Source of the DNA: Aspidiotus rigidus | Taxonomy: Eukaryota; Arthropoda; Insecta; Hemiptera; Diaspididae | Assembly (NCBI GenBank): GCA_035079385.1 | Contig: JAVHKY010000014.1 | Location: 1,116,001 to 1,180,000, forward strand | Reading direction: 5' to 3' | Length of the DNA: 64,000 nt | Part shown: piece after piece, positions 52,640 to 64,000 of the stretch | Layout of the letters: each line of letters begins with the position of its first letter | Position numbering within the stretch: position 1 is the first letter of the stretch | Program-made: the position numbers and the translations under genes | Notes under the pieces: model-generated | What the model was told of the DNA's origin: nothing | The model's input: the letters and a program-made list of their open reading frames with translations, nothing else | The model's database searches: none

Positions 52640-53030
52640 TTAGTGTGATCTAATATAATATTGTATGCTAAGCCTAGTTTAAGCCTAATATAGTCTAGTA
52701 TTGGTACAGCTTAGCATAGCTGTATGCTGGGGCTATTTTATAGCTGGTAAAGCCTAATTAAGCCTAGTTTGAAGATGCTATAGCCTATACTGACAGAACT
52801 TACAGTTTTCTGGATAAAGTTGGAGGTTCGAGAATTTTAAATCCATCAACGGGAAGATGGAGCCGTCTAACATTAGTATAGCTTAGCATAGGCCTTGCGT
52901 AAGGCTTTAGGCCTAGTAGAGCATTACTATTAATTGAAGTCAGAGTAGGCCTAGCATAGGGCTAGTATACCATAATGCTAGGTCGATTTAAGCCTAGTAC
53001 AGCTTGGTATACCCTATGATAGGCCTAAGG
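52640..53030. repeat. Cluster of agcctagtata / gcttagcata words
   Basis: More than fifteen variants of a 10-14-bp word (agcctagtt, cttagcatag, gcctaatata, ggcctagcata) in 390 bp, irregularly spaced. TGACGTCA at 52603-52610 lies just upstream, as in the related clusters near 6.6 and 22.1 kb. Confidence 0.7.
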
Positions 53031-55700
53031 AACTCCAACTCGCAGATTTCTGACCGGTTTTTTGATCTCATCACAGTGCTTATTAGGTCAATTACTTCCG
53101 AGCATACGCACCCGCCTAAACAAGACGCTGTGAGAGCGCAAATCTTCGTTCAGGATCTGAAGCATGTAGCTCGATCACAACCAGCGCCCCCGTCCGCAGT
53201 GATAATCGGAGACACATTGTCTGATGCGACGTCGCGTGTGTTGAGCCAAATGCCAATGAGGGAAAATCTGCGGTAAATAGTTTGCCGCGAACGTTGGCAG
53301 AATCTCCCCCCAAACCCGTGTTTTATTGGAGACCTGGAGCAGCTTCTAGACGGGTACAATTAGAGGAACAGTCCGTCCTTCACGATAATTACGCTACACA
53401 AGATGGAGACAATGGCAGGGTTATCGTCTTTGGTATACTCTAAAGAATGTAGAGGTGCTGTGCTGCAGCAAAATATGGTTCCTGGACGGCACTTTCGAAG
53501 TGTCGCCCTCCATATTAACGCAATTATTTACAGTGTTGGGTGTACGTAAGTTAGTGTATCATACCTGACGGCGGGCGCGAAGATGTTCCTCTGTTTTTGT
53601 CGGGTGTTGTGGTTTCGGGGAAATGATTGTCAGGCAAATTAATTCCTACCGCCTAAGCAACTTTCTCTCTTGAAATGCCACTCAGGTCTCTTCTGTCGGT
53701 GAATATAGTTACACCCCTGTTGAGGAAAATCTTATAGTTCGGAGCTACAGTTCTACACGACCGGTTTTCTGTGATTCTCGAATGAATTCGTTAGTTGTTT
53801 TTTTTTTTTTTTTGAGAAAGAGAGAGAGAGAGAGAGAGTAACCCTAAAAGGAAATGTACCGCTGAAAATTTTTTAATGAGCATTTTTTTTTCAAACTTGA
53901 ACATATGAAAAATTTTTACCAAACATCGATAACTAAATTTTTTTTCCATTTTTCGAACCTTGCAAAAAAATGAACAACTAGTGCCCATGACTGTATTTTT
54001 TTTTTTTTTGTATAATGTTCGGTAAAACGTATAAACGTAACGAGTTGAGTGACTTTTCATTTCTTGTCGTGGCAGAAGACATTTTCCGATAAATATCTTT
54101 CAATTAATTTCTGATCTACTCAAAGTAAAGGATTTTCCTCGTTTACGTTTACCTTCCTCGATATGCCGACGGCATTAAGTTTGTTCGTTCTCGTTTTTCA
54201 TTTTATACAAAAACGAATATTTCTTTCAAGTTTTCAAAAAGCATTTCGTCTTATTTCGTCATTATACTATATAGCAATTACGAGTAGTTAATGAGAATTT
54301 CGGGTACCTACGAGTTCGCGGTGGCGCGTCTTTTCAATATTCCTTTCCACAATCTCATTTGCTGCTTATTTTGCTAGGCCCTTCGTGCGCAAGATAATTG
54401 CTGAGATTGTTAACCTTTCTACAGTCCACGAATTATAAAAATAGGAATCGAGGTCCTGGCACCCGGACCAATCTCGTCGTCTACATTGTATTCGTATAGT
54501 TCATCCTTTCGCGGTTCCCTGCGATCTTACACGGTACATGATTTCTAGGAAGCTAAGAAGAGCAATGTCGTTTAATTATTCGTTTTTTCATCACATGCTA
54601 TGTAACCTCTTCCCCGTCTCATAATAATGTCATTGTCGGTATGCAACCAATCATTATAATACTAACAATTCTTGAAAACAATCCTACGATGATGATGGTG
54701 TCGTACGCGTTCCCTCTATCGTAATTATTATAATTAAGATTTACGACTAGAGTAGAGGGGAGGATCGCAATTCAATACGAACGTCATCGTGGCATTAAAT
54801 TCGAGAATCGCGTACATCTAATTTATGGAAAATTAGGCCTATTATTATGGTCGGCCTGGACTTAGCTAGTTTCGAAGGAGAAGATGAGTACGAATATCGT
54901 GAACGTGGAAGCGTCCGTTCTGTGGTGGTACGACCAATTATGATAACAATTAAATCGACCTGAAACGAGACTTCTAAAAATATGAAATACACACGGCGAA
55001 GCAAAATATAGCAGAACGAACAAGAAAGACTGACATGTTTAACCAGTCAAGGCTACTTTATTTACCAGTTGACCGACCATGTTTACATTAAAACGTTGTA
55101 GGCTACGCAGCGGAAAATGATAAGCAGCACATGAAGCAACAACACGGTAGCGATGAATTACAACTGTCTCCTATAATACCATGTGTACTGTAGTACCTCC
55201 CCTCCCCCCCACATCTGTATGTCAAGTCAACTCGCCTCTCGTTCACTTTCTTTCTTCCTCATTGAAAAGCTTAATTTTCACTTGTGACACACAGTATGAT
55301 AGCTTGGTATCCTTGCGCCGCGCCACCTAATTTGCATTAGTATGTACACGTGTTGTTCCTACGTTACCGTGAAGCACGATCGAAAATTGCCCACGCTAAT
55401 ATGATTTTCTTGGAATATCATCCCGGTGATATTTCTTGTGTGTAAAACTGGATCAACTTTTGGTGTCTAAGAACCTTTCGCGCTAGGATTTCTCAGCTTC
55501 ATGTCGCTGGTCGAGAAAGTAGTTGATAATTGCATGATGGCATTAATGAATTGTACCCGCTTGGAGTGCATAATATGTTTTTACAGTTTTAGAGGATTAT
55601 GAATACATATGGACGTTCACCGCGGGTATTTTAATGCGAATAAACCAGAAATGCAGTTTTTAACTGTAAATGTATACCATTTGACAATTTCAAGATGTTT
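53031..55700. other. No gene recognised
   Basis: Includes a T-run plus GA repeat at 53799-53838 and mostly non-repetitive sequence from 54060 on (candidate unique host DNA). No exon recognised. Confidence 0.4.
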
Positions 55701-57230
55701 GTATTCATTCTAATTTTTTAAATTTTGACCAACTGGGTCATCAGCGCGTGCGGAGTTATAATTTGTAGTATAAGAATAGAGACTGTTGGAGCAACGAGAA
55801 GAAATAGGTAGAGAGCAGGTACAAATAGTTGGATACTGTTTCTGAGAGGATATGGAAGAAGATGCACTGTTGGAGGAATGGTGCGATGGCCGTGAAGTGC
55901 AGGGCACGAGATATCGTCGGAGACCCTGGCTAATGTAGATACGAGAAAGGGTGACTTCTTTTTCTGTTTCATCTTTAAGAGTTGGAAGAGAAGAAATGAA
56001 AGGAATATAGTCCGATGTTATCGCTGAGTAAGAAATGGACAGTGCTTAACTTAAAGCCAGGTACCTTCTTATATATCAGAAGGAGGATCTAAAAGAATTT
56101 CAATGTATAAAAGTGGACAGGACATGGAGGAATCCTGGCTATGGAGCAATTTTCAAGAGAAGAACCCTACAAAGAATTATTGGGTTCACCGTTTGGCAGA
56201 AGCCCGGGCTGTTTAAGGCTACTTACAACAGGGTAACAGAGAAAACCACGTCTACTTTCATGAAAAAAGTAAAGTTACTTATCTCTAGCTCTTTTGAAAC
56301 ACTCTCTATACCCGGGTAGCAGAAGGCTGGGAAATACGCCTGTCTCCCTTTTTGAGCACTCGCTACAAATTGGTATTATAGTGCTAGAAGTGGGTAGTTG
56401 TCTTTGATTTAAGCACGGTGAAATCCTTCCTGGGCACAGTGCTACAACAGATAGTACTTGTTCTTCGCTCAAATAAAACCTAAGTGAAGCACTCTGCTAC
56501 CTTCTTATTCAAGTCTGATGAATTTTCATACTCATAGTTTTTTTTTTAGCAAACCTTTCAAAAGATATTTCAAGTCCAAAAGTATTGTTCATGGAAAATA
56601 TACTACAATATTTTCGTTCGCCAAAATCATCTTAACGGGCTACATGATTATAGCCAGAAGGAATATTCTGATTGGTCGGTGCTAGAGTAACGTTCATGCG
56701 GAGAGCTTAAAATGGGCTAAAAACCAGGTATACAGCGTTTTTTTCCCCCGGGGGACTGCAGATGGGCTTCATCAGCCTAAATTTTCTTCGTCAGATCATT
56801 AATTACATCATCTGTATCGCACTTCTGTGTAACAGAGTTTAAAATTTATAAATTAGTCAGCCTTTTAAATTTCGAAGTTCTCAATTTCAAGAATTTGTAT
56901 GACGAAAAACATCTGTTATCTTTACTAGAAGAAAACTTTGGGTAGGTTCTAAAGGAAATTTTCCAAATTAGAAACAGTAAAATTAAACTTTTTTGATACC
57001 GTTGTATGAAAATCCACCAAAAAGACAACAAAATGTTCGAAATTTCTCGCAGTTAATTCTAGAACCAATTTTCAGATGTTCTGTATGACTCGATTGCCTT
57101 TCATATTTGTAATATTGTGAGTGTTGAATAAGAGAGCTGTTGAATAACTTCAATAATGTCCCAGGATTCAGAAATTCAAATAAATAAATAAATCGATTTA
57201 ATAAATTTTAAATTAAAAATTAGATTCTAT
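55701..57230. other. No gene recognised
   Basis: Minus-strand CTGATGACCCAGTTGGTC near 55752 and CTGATGAAGCCC near 56775 recall the dispersed hammerhead-like words but lack GAAA or a stem. A minus-strand frame near 55950 (SDDISCPALHGH) matches nothing I know. Confidence 0.35.
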
Positions 57231-57284
57231 TGTAGGACTGCAATGGCAGTGGGGAACCCGCTGTCCCGAGTCCCCTAAAGCCTG

Positions 57285-57510
57285 AAGTTTTTCCAAGTCC
57301 TAAAAATCATGACGTGACAACTTGAACGTGCTGGAATTTCAAGGAAGCCGTCGTCTTCCAAGTCTCCCTCCTATCATATATAGTTCAAAGGTAGAAATTT
57401 TTTCCAAGTCCCCCTCCCCTCGCCATGACGTCATCAACCTCGCTCGCGGACGAAAATTTCCTGAAAGTACCCCCAGCAAAAGGGATAACGGGTTCCCCGC
57501 TAAAAAAATT
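57285..57510 (+). repeat. 46-bp family copy with its flanks
   Basis: Has both the atgacgtgacaacttgaac block and array units (cctatcatatatagttcaaag, ttttttccaagtcc), then ccatgacgtcatcaacc and cccgctaaaaaa. The latter are also found after the array at 1-1370, which defines the larger repeat. Confidence 0.75.
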
Positions 57511-57629
57511 GATAAAATTAAATTGCTGTAATATACAGTATTTACACATATTATACAAAGGTAGCAGAATAATTAGTATTTTAGTTGACTACTGGAATGA
57601 ATGAATGAATGAATGAATGAATAAATGAA

Positions 57630-57712
<83 letters not shown>

Positions 57713-57714
57713 AT

Positions 57715-57858
57715 GTGTCATGGAAAGCCTAGGCATAAGTCGGAGAATTTTTTTCCCCAGTTTTTGCCCAATTATGATTCTCTACTCATTTTCGAGTCGT
57801 TTGGTTCGAATTTGAAGTCAATTTTTTTTCCGACTTATGCCTGGGTTTCCCATGACAC
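57715..57858. mobile_element. 144-bp MITE in the AAAT tract
   Basis: Begins GTGTCATGGAAAGCC and ends in the matching CCATGACAC, with about 31-bp inverted ends (gcataagtcgga against tccgacttatgc). AT-rich centre, no coding. Confidence 0.8.
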
Positions 57859-57866
57859 ATCACAAA

Positions 57867-57901
<35 letters not shown>

Positions 57902-57963
57902 ATGAATAAATAAATGAATAAATGAATAAATAAATGAATAAATAAATGAATAAATAAATAAAT

Positions 57964-58114
57964 GTGACCCTGACAATGATAAGGGACCTAAAGTCGGGAA
58001 AAAATTTTGTGATAGGGGTCTCAAAATGCTCGGTAGGTTGTCTCCAATAATATTATATAAAAAACCAGAAGAAAAATTTCCCGACTTCAGGTCCCTTATC
58101 ACTGTCAGGGTCAC
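57964..58114. mobile_element. 151-bp MITE in the AAAT tract
   Basis: Begins GTGACCCTGACAATGATAAG and ends with its near-exact complement (CTTATCACTGTCAGGGTCAC). The inverted ends of about 40 bp continue into gggacct-aagtcgggaaa. Unrelated to its neighbour at 57715. AAAT repeats flank both sides. Confidence 0.85.
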
Positions 58115-58145
58115 AAATAAATAAATTTAATAAATAAATAAATAA

Positions 58146-59345
58146 AGATTTTATTTATTAAAAATATAAAATTAAAAAAATACCGCCAAATTAATTAATT
58201 TTAATTAATAATATTTAATATAAATTTATATTTAACAATATCTTAGGGTATGTAATCCTTCATTTTTAAATTATTTATTTTAATTACTTCTATTTAAATA
58301 TTTTACTAAATGATGATACATAATGTATCGCGGGGGGAAAATGAACAAATAAAAATAATCCTTCTCTAGCTCTATTAAAAACTTTCCAATAAATCGATTT
58401 TTGACCGAGTAAAGGCTTTTTTTCAGAAAAATTCTTGCACACAAAACACAGTACACAGAAATACAAAGAATAACCGTGGAGATTTCGACACAAAATATTA
58501 CACAAGCAAGAGTAGGGCTACAATTCATTGCCACGATGCTTCCATCATTTTATCGCGATTTGGTTGGGATTGGTGCTTCAAAGACGGTCTGTATTCTAAT
58601 TTATGGTGCCTTGACCTTGTCCAAGGTCAACTTATATATGCACGAGCGCACTCTTGAGTTGAAAACAAGCGTTAATATATCATATGTAGTCGTTTTGGCA
58701 CCAGAGCGACTTTGCATTCCTACGACATCAGGAGTATTTCGCAATCATTTTCAGGAAAAAACGTTACGGCCCCATTTTTTGGTGCCGCAACGTTGTTTAA
58801 GGCCGTGAATTCACAATGTATACCTGTATATATTATGAGTAAAAATATGCTTATGCGGGAAAGAAAATGTAAACGATCACCCCGACACTTCTTCCTGATG
58901 GAGGCCGATGCAGGAGCTGTAAGAATATGCTTCTTTATTGTTACACGTTGGCATTTGCAAACAGAATACATTGTCTCGATTATAAGAGAGAAAAAATAGT
59001 TACAACGAGTGTCAGTTGATTTCTTTATTTCAAAACGGAATGCGCTAAGGCGTAAACGATCACCAGATTCTCACATACATGAGGAAAAAGACTTCGGAAA
59101 ATTGCGACCGCCGAGTTATGTATCAATCAGGAGGGAGAATCGAGACTTCAAAACATATCGATCATTGAATTGTTCAAGAGAAGTTCCGAAAACCAAGTTA
59201 AAAGGATCTGGAAAGAATGTACAACCGAAGAAGGGACTGGAGCAGAAAAAATTTGACTTCCCAATTTATGTTGCAGCGCACCACACGTTCCAGCACCTGT
59301 CCCTGGGTCTTTGATCATCATACAAAGGACGATCGAACTCAATAT
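58146..59345. other. No gene recognised
   Basis: AT-rich to 58300, then unassigned. A faint 46-bp-family echo (aaaaagacttcggaaaattg, cgccgagttatgtatc) lies near 59085-59125. Confidence 0.4.
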
Positions 59346-59349
59346 CACT

Positions 59350-59570
59350 CCGAAAAGGGGGTCGACAAATATCAACTCCATTTCGACTCGTTTGTCATGT
59401 CAACCTCAGGTCGATTTCAAGGCGACTTCTCAAAAATTTCAATAGAACTGGAATCGACTGCTCTGTTGGCTCGATTTCAAGTCGACTTGTTGTTCTCGGG
59501 TGATGTACGCCTATCGACTTCATGTTCTCGTCGATCTGGAGTCGGTATACAGCCACTCACTGCTTTGTAA
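59350..59570 (-). repeat. TCGA-rich family fragment, inverted
   Basis: Matches, in reverse, parts of the 511-517-bp unit of 29720-31180: tcgactgctctgttg against caacagagcagtc, and gatctggagtcggtata against tatatcgactcc. Confidence 0.6.
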
Positions 59571-62500
59571 TTCGCCGAGAAAATGTGCTGTTATAACTAT
59601 ATTAGGAGGGTCATTGATCTTTTTTTTGTTTTTTGTGGTTGAGTAATTGGTACTGATCTGACCTTGCCAGTACATTGACATTGTGTGCAGTCGGTCCTGC
59701 TGTATGGTGTGGGTGGAAACGTGGACAAGAGGTGCAATCGTTAAACCGCTAGAATGTAGGCGTTTTGTGGGTGCCGAGGCTGTGGAACTTGGAAGTTCTG
59801 GAAATGGCTGGTGTTCAGAGACAATTGCTCATAAAGTAAAGGAGTAAGAGATAGGATATCTTGGCCATATATTCTGCGGAGAAGAGTAATCGCGCCTGCA
59901 TCTGATCTTGGAGGGGAAGTCAGAAGATGAGGAGTATAGAATCGGCCGCAAAACAATGTCACGGCTCTGAAACATACGTAACTGGACAGACATTTTAAAC
60001 TTCAGAGAGCTTTACAGAGTGGCGAAGATGTCCAACGGAGGGCAATTGTCGTGATAACTGCCAATGCTTTTAGAGTATATGTATAGCAGCGCAAGAAGAA
60101 GAAAAATAATAATTTTATCGACGAATTTTTTCTTCCTTTTTTTTTAATCGTAGAGATTATGAATAAATATGTGTAGGTTTAAAAGTTTCTTGAATTCAAA
60201 AATTGAAACAAAATTGAATTAAATTATTCTTAATGAATTCTCAAATTTACTAGATAGCGTGTCATCAAGATCTCTATGTTAATACAAATTACAAACTTGT
60301 TTATCATAGTGGGAGCAATACTATAAACGAACAATTAGAAGGTAAAATTCCTCTTTTAGTGTGGATAACTAGTTTTCCTCAAAATGGTCTTCAATTGCAT
60401 ACGTTATTGAATTCCAAACTACCTTGTTAATTACACGGTATCATCTTTTGATATTATCGTAGGTTATTCAACTTTTACCGAAGGTCACTTAATTTTGACG
60501 GCGAAAGTAAATCATTATTAGTAATAACGTTCCCAAGATGATCAGTAAATATCCTATTGACTTAAGTCTATTTTACTCGTGAATACAAAACGAGATCTAT
60601 ATTATTATGATCGCACCAAATGGACAGTTTGAGCCTTCTTAAAGAACGGCACCTCCGGCCAACCGAAAGAAGCCAAAGCCATACGCGGATAGTTTTCCCC
60701 AAATATTGCCAGAATTGGACTAGTCGGCTGCGAGAGAATGCATAGAAGCAGCAGTGACGGATGGTCTTTTCATATTGGAAAACGAACATCTTCCTGCAAA
60801 GTCGATTTCGTGTTTTGGGATCGTTTTTGTTGGACCTCAATTCCATCGTTCTCTTTGAATTTAGGTGAATTTCCACTCGCGAAGCTTTTCGCATTTAAGC
60901 TCTTCCTTATATAAGTAGAAGTCGATCTTCTCCCTTTGTAGACATTTTTTACCTGTGAATATTAAAAAAGAGTGAAAAACTAAGTTATATTTTCCCATAA
61001 CGCGGAATAATTTCTCGGCCTTGGGCGGATTTCATTCGCTCTCTCTTTCTATCGATTTCCTTTGAAGAAAAAAATCTCGTAGAGCTTCTTTTATAGTGCC
61101 ACATTTCCTCTCGAGGTTGACATTCTATATTTTGTATTATTCGCGTCCTCTTTTTTAATTTTCATCACATTTTCTCACTCTCTTCCTCCAAAAAATGTTT
61201 GTATGTAACAAAAAGCGCTCATTCACGTGGTAGCTCTAAATTAACAGTAAATCTTGAGAATTTTTATTTGATATTCACAACTTGTTTAAAGTCTTCATTT
61301 CCTACGACTGTCGCGTCGCGTCTTATTTTTCTGGCCATTCCTTTACGACGTTGACATTGTTTTTTTTTTTTTTCCTTTTTATATGGCTACGTGTCCGCCA
61401 TCAGCTGGTAAACTTCTAATAGGGATGAATTGCTGGTTTTGTGGATTGGTAAATGATAGCGTCTCCTTCCTTTTGACCGGTCGGTTGGTTGTGCGATCAA
61501 AAGAAAAAAAGCGCTTTGAACGTTGCTTTCTTATGTGTCTTCTACATGGAGAAAATTTAGTATTTCTCATTCTCCCATCACTCTGAGCTGCTGTAGCCTC
61601 AGGCAGAGGACATCAGAACTGGATTTAGTCGTAAAACAGGCCTTTGGGATTCACTTTAGCCTAGTCAGTCCAGCGCAATTTTTCATCTAGGCTTATCATT
61701 CGTGCACGCCATCGCCATCAATATTATTACACTTGACTCTACGCGTCTTCATTAGCCAGCATTGCACACTTATGTAAGATTTTCGGTAGTAGCTACGCTG
61801 CGCAAATATTGACAAACTTTTCACACCTAATTGTATCGGTGCAATTGCGAACCGTGTGAAAAATATTTAGTGTCGGTAATTATTCCATTATTTTCAATAT
61901 TCCTGTACCATATTTAACCATATTTATTCGCGCATGCGTTCGTTGTGTACTTTTCGAGTACGCTGTTGCGATGACTTCACCTGCGGTGGGAGTTTATACT
62001 CGTAGGTAAGGGTTCACGATACCGTCGCACTTTTTTTTCACGAGCTACAGTCGTGGACCGAGCGATTCAGTCATGAAGTCCGGGCCATGCTTTAATGACT
62101 TACAGATTTTTGACTCGAGCGCACGAAAGAGCAGCCGAGGTAATGACCTCCTATGAGGACTCGTCACGTTGAATTGCGCAGTTCTCAACGAGCATAGAAG
62201 AGATTTTACTGAAAGGATTATAGGTATTATTTTTCGACGAGATCAGTTCAGTTCGACAGAAGAATTTATGAATGACGAAAGTGAGATTTTTTTATTGTAT
62301 TCGATACGCTGTTTTGCTCCAAGGCAGATGCGGAAGCGAAAACGGGTCAGTTTATGCGCCAATTGGTAAAAATAGCGCGTAAAATTGCTCATAAGACAGG
62401 TTTCCTGCTCACCTATCTATATATAGTTTATGAAGAGACTTCGTGAGCACCGAAAAATGAGAGCCTATTTATAGTGTTTGATGATGCTGCATTAAGTCTT

Positions 62501-62955
62501 ACAGAAAACCGTTCATCGATTTTACCCAGAAGGTTCCCTGTACAGAATTATGAGATTGCAACTCCAAACTTGTTACTAGACCCTAAATTCTTTTCACTAG
62601 ATGCGACCTTACTAAAAACACAGATCAAATAGATGTACCATTGGCAAAACAAGTCCCACAGATTACAAAACCACTAGTATTGTCATGGCTCTCGTCTTAC
62701 CAAGAACATCACGGTCACAGGTTATTTTTACTCCAAGGTCTCCACAATGACCGCCAAGAGATGACGTACGCCCACCTCCTCTTCAGATTTTTTGCTTTAT
62801 AGTATGAACCTAGATTGCTTTCTTTCAGTCTGTCACATAATCGCGTGTCCTGCCTTAGTACCCCTCCGCCATACTCATCCCTCTGAACAGCTATCGGCAA
62901 TGACTTTCTTTCCATCCATTACATCCTACCCAACCTCCACGCTGCTAATTACCAT
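59571..62955. other. No gene recognised
   Basis: Several 60-110-codon frames but none with a motif I recognise. Region 60900-62400 is largely non-repetitive. Confidence 0.4.
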
Positions 62956-62959
62956 CTAT

Positions 62960-63560
62960 CAGCCGATGAACTAAATCGACTATCTATTTCGACAAAAAGT
63001 CGATTTAACGATTTAAATCTGCCCCGTGTCGAACGCAAATCAATCAAAATGACTGGAAGTCTACTCAAAATCGACAACTCCATTTAAGGGTCGGCGCGTG
63101 TTTTCCAGCCGGCCGTACTTAACCATCTACTAATCATCGACGTCGAAATTGAGTCGACGGTATTACAGATTGATTTTGACGTCGATTTTGAGTCCGATTA
63201 AAAATCATTAAAAGAATTGCAATCGACATCGGCATTGCATTTTCCAGTGCATAATCTGATGGGGTTTTGAAACCAAGAGCAAAATCGAATTGACTTCTGG
63301 TGGGCATGCGATTCTAGTATCGAGTGAAAATAGACGTCGAAATTACGTCGATTCAACCCTTTGCTGCATTGGCCATAATAGAGATTCTTAACGACCCTCA
63401 TTATAATTATGACTGCACGTGGTGAAATCACCAAACCAGCAGAACCCTACGAAGGGATGACCGAACATAGTTTCTGAAGATCGACGTCCAGTTGAGATCG
63501 ATTTGATCAATTCAAAATCGACACAACAGAGCAATCGATTTCGGGTTGATAAAAAATTTG
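62960..63560 (+). repeat. TCGA-rich family copy, diverged
   Basis: Shares atcgacgtcgaaattgagtc, tattacagattgattttgac and cgacacaacagagcaatcga words, in order, with the 29720-31180 units. Single copy. Confidence 0.65.
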
Positions 63561-63829
63561 GTGAAGTGCCCAGTTTTTTTGGCCTAGGCCTTAGAATGAC
63601 GTCCTTGTAACAAAATGATGAAAGAAATTCTATCGAATGGAGTATTCTAAAGGCTATGTAGACTGTATGTCATTTTAGGCCAAAAAACTGTTAGCTAACT
63701 CATCCAACCCCCTCTATATTTTCAGGTTTCTTCTAGTTAAGGTCCTTGATGACGTCATACTACGTCAAGTCCCTTAATTATATCAAAGCCATTGTTGACA
63801 ATCTGGCCAAAATGCGACAATGTTCCAAG

Positions 63830-64000
63830 TTCAACATCATTTGGAAAAATGGTTCAGGTCTCCCCACCCATCATAAATAGGTCAAAGGTTGGACTTGGAA
63901 AAATTTGGACTCCCGAGCTATATATGATAGGAAGGGGACTTATTATGTTTGAAGCGTTGCATATCTGGTTCATTGAAGGGGTGAGTCAATTGGTGTATGA
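63830..64000 (-). repeat. 46-bp family copy, cut by the window end
   Basis: Units cttggaaaaatttggactcc, gagctatatatgatagg and aaggggacttat, then a gttcattgaaggggtgagtc tail shared with 52290-52330. TGATGACGTCATAC at 63747-63760 precedes it. Confidence 0.75.

Larger units (their letters stand above)
57596..58140 (+). repeat. (GAAT)n/(AAAT)n microsatellite split by two MITEs
   Basis: Tetranucleotide tracts at 57596-57714, 57863-57963 and 58115-58145, interrupted by the two inverted-repeat elements listed separately. Confidence 0.95.

Noticed and set aside
55715..55765. Hammerhead ribozyme on the minus strand (CTGATGACCCAGTTGG)
   Set aside because: GAAA is replaced by CAAAA and no GUH triplet with a matching stem I is present.
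56725..56785. Hammerhead ribozyme on the minus strand (CTGATGAAGCCC ... GGGGGAAA)
   Set aside because: Stem II would need a long, poorly paired loop and no stem I or cleavage triplet is visible.

Overview
The window looks like transposon-dense, non-coding nuclear DNA of an invertebrate, most probably an arthropod. It is AT-rich. It carries decayed Penelope-like elements (one with a hammerhead ribozyme), decayed non-LTR retrotransposons (LINEs) with RNase H, hAT-type and other short inverted-repeat elements, long microsatellites and many dispersed families. I recognise no host protein-coding exon, tRNA or rRNA. The taxon is an inference from element content only.

Layout: 1-1370 is a degenerate 46-bp tandem family, dispersed again near 4.1, 4.9, 29.0, 52.3, 57.4 and 63.9 kb. 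Penelope-like remnants lie at about 1.9-2.2, 11.6-12.6, 16.3-16.6 and 18.85-21.1 kb. The last has a direct copy, an inverted copy and a hammerhead ribozyme core. LINE remnants lie at 9.5-10.2, 10.8-11.2, 23.9-24.3, 35.2-35.8 and 51.8-52.0 kb. Large palindromes lie at 14.55-15.28 and 34.93-35.11 kb, and tandem 511-517-bp units at 29.7-31.2 kb. Two different small inverted-repeat elements sit in one AAAT microsatellite near 57.6-58.1 kb.

The centrepiece is a 14,299-bp LTR retrotransposon at 35831-50129. It has two 1345-bp LTRs that I could not tell apart where compared, flanked by a 4-bp duplication (ACTG), so it inserted recently. Its Pol follows Ty3/gypsy order: protease, reverse transcriptase, RNase H, integrase. 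Three things make it unusual. (1) Pol begins with an SGNH/GDSL-hydrolase-like domain ahead of the protease. (2) The native RNase H has lost most catalytic residues, and a complete second RNase H, with all four acidic residues, follows the integrase at the C-terminus. (3) The coding region is interrupted at three points that look like recoding or reinitiation sites: a TCC-TAA junction where the frame moves +1 inside Gag, an in-frame TAA between Gag and Pol, and an in-frame TAG abutting an ATG between two 3' accessory reading frames.

Reading the parts together, a genomic RNA would start in the 5' LTR and pass a 2.3-kb leader with two possible tRNA-Lys-like primer sites. It would then give a coiled-coil N-terminal Gag, a capsid part and, by suppression of termination, Pol. 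The two 3' frames start right after a splice-acceptor-like sequence and could come from a spliced RNA. They show no signal peptide or membrane segment, so they do not look like an envelope.
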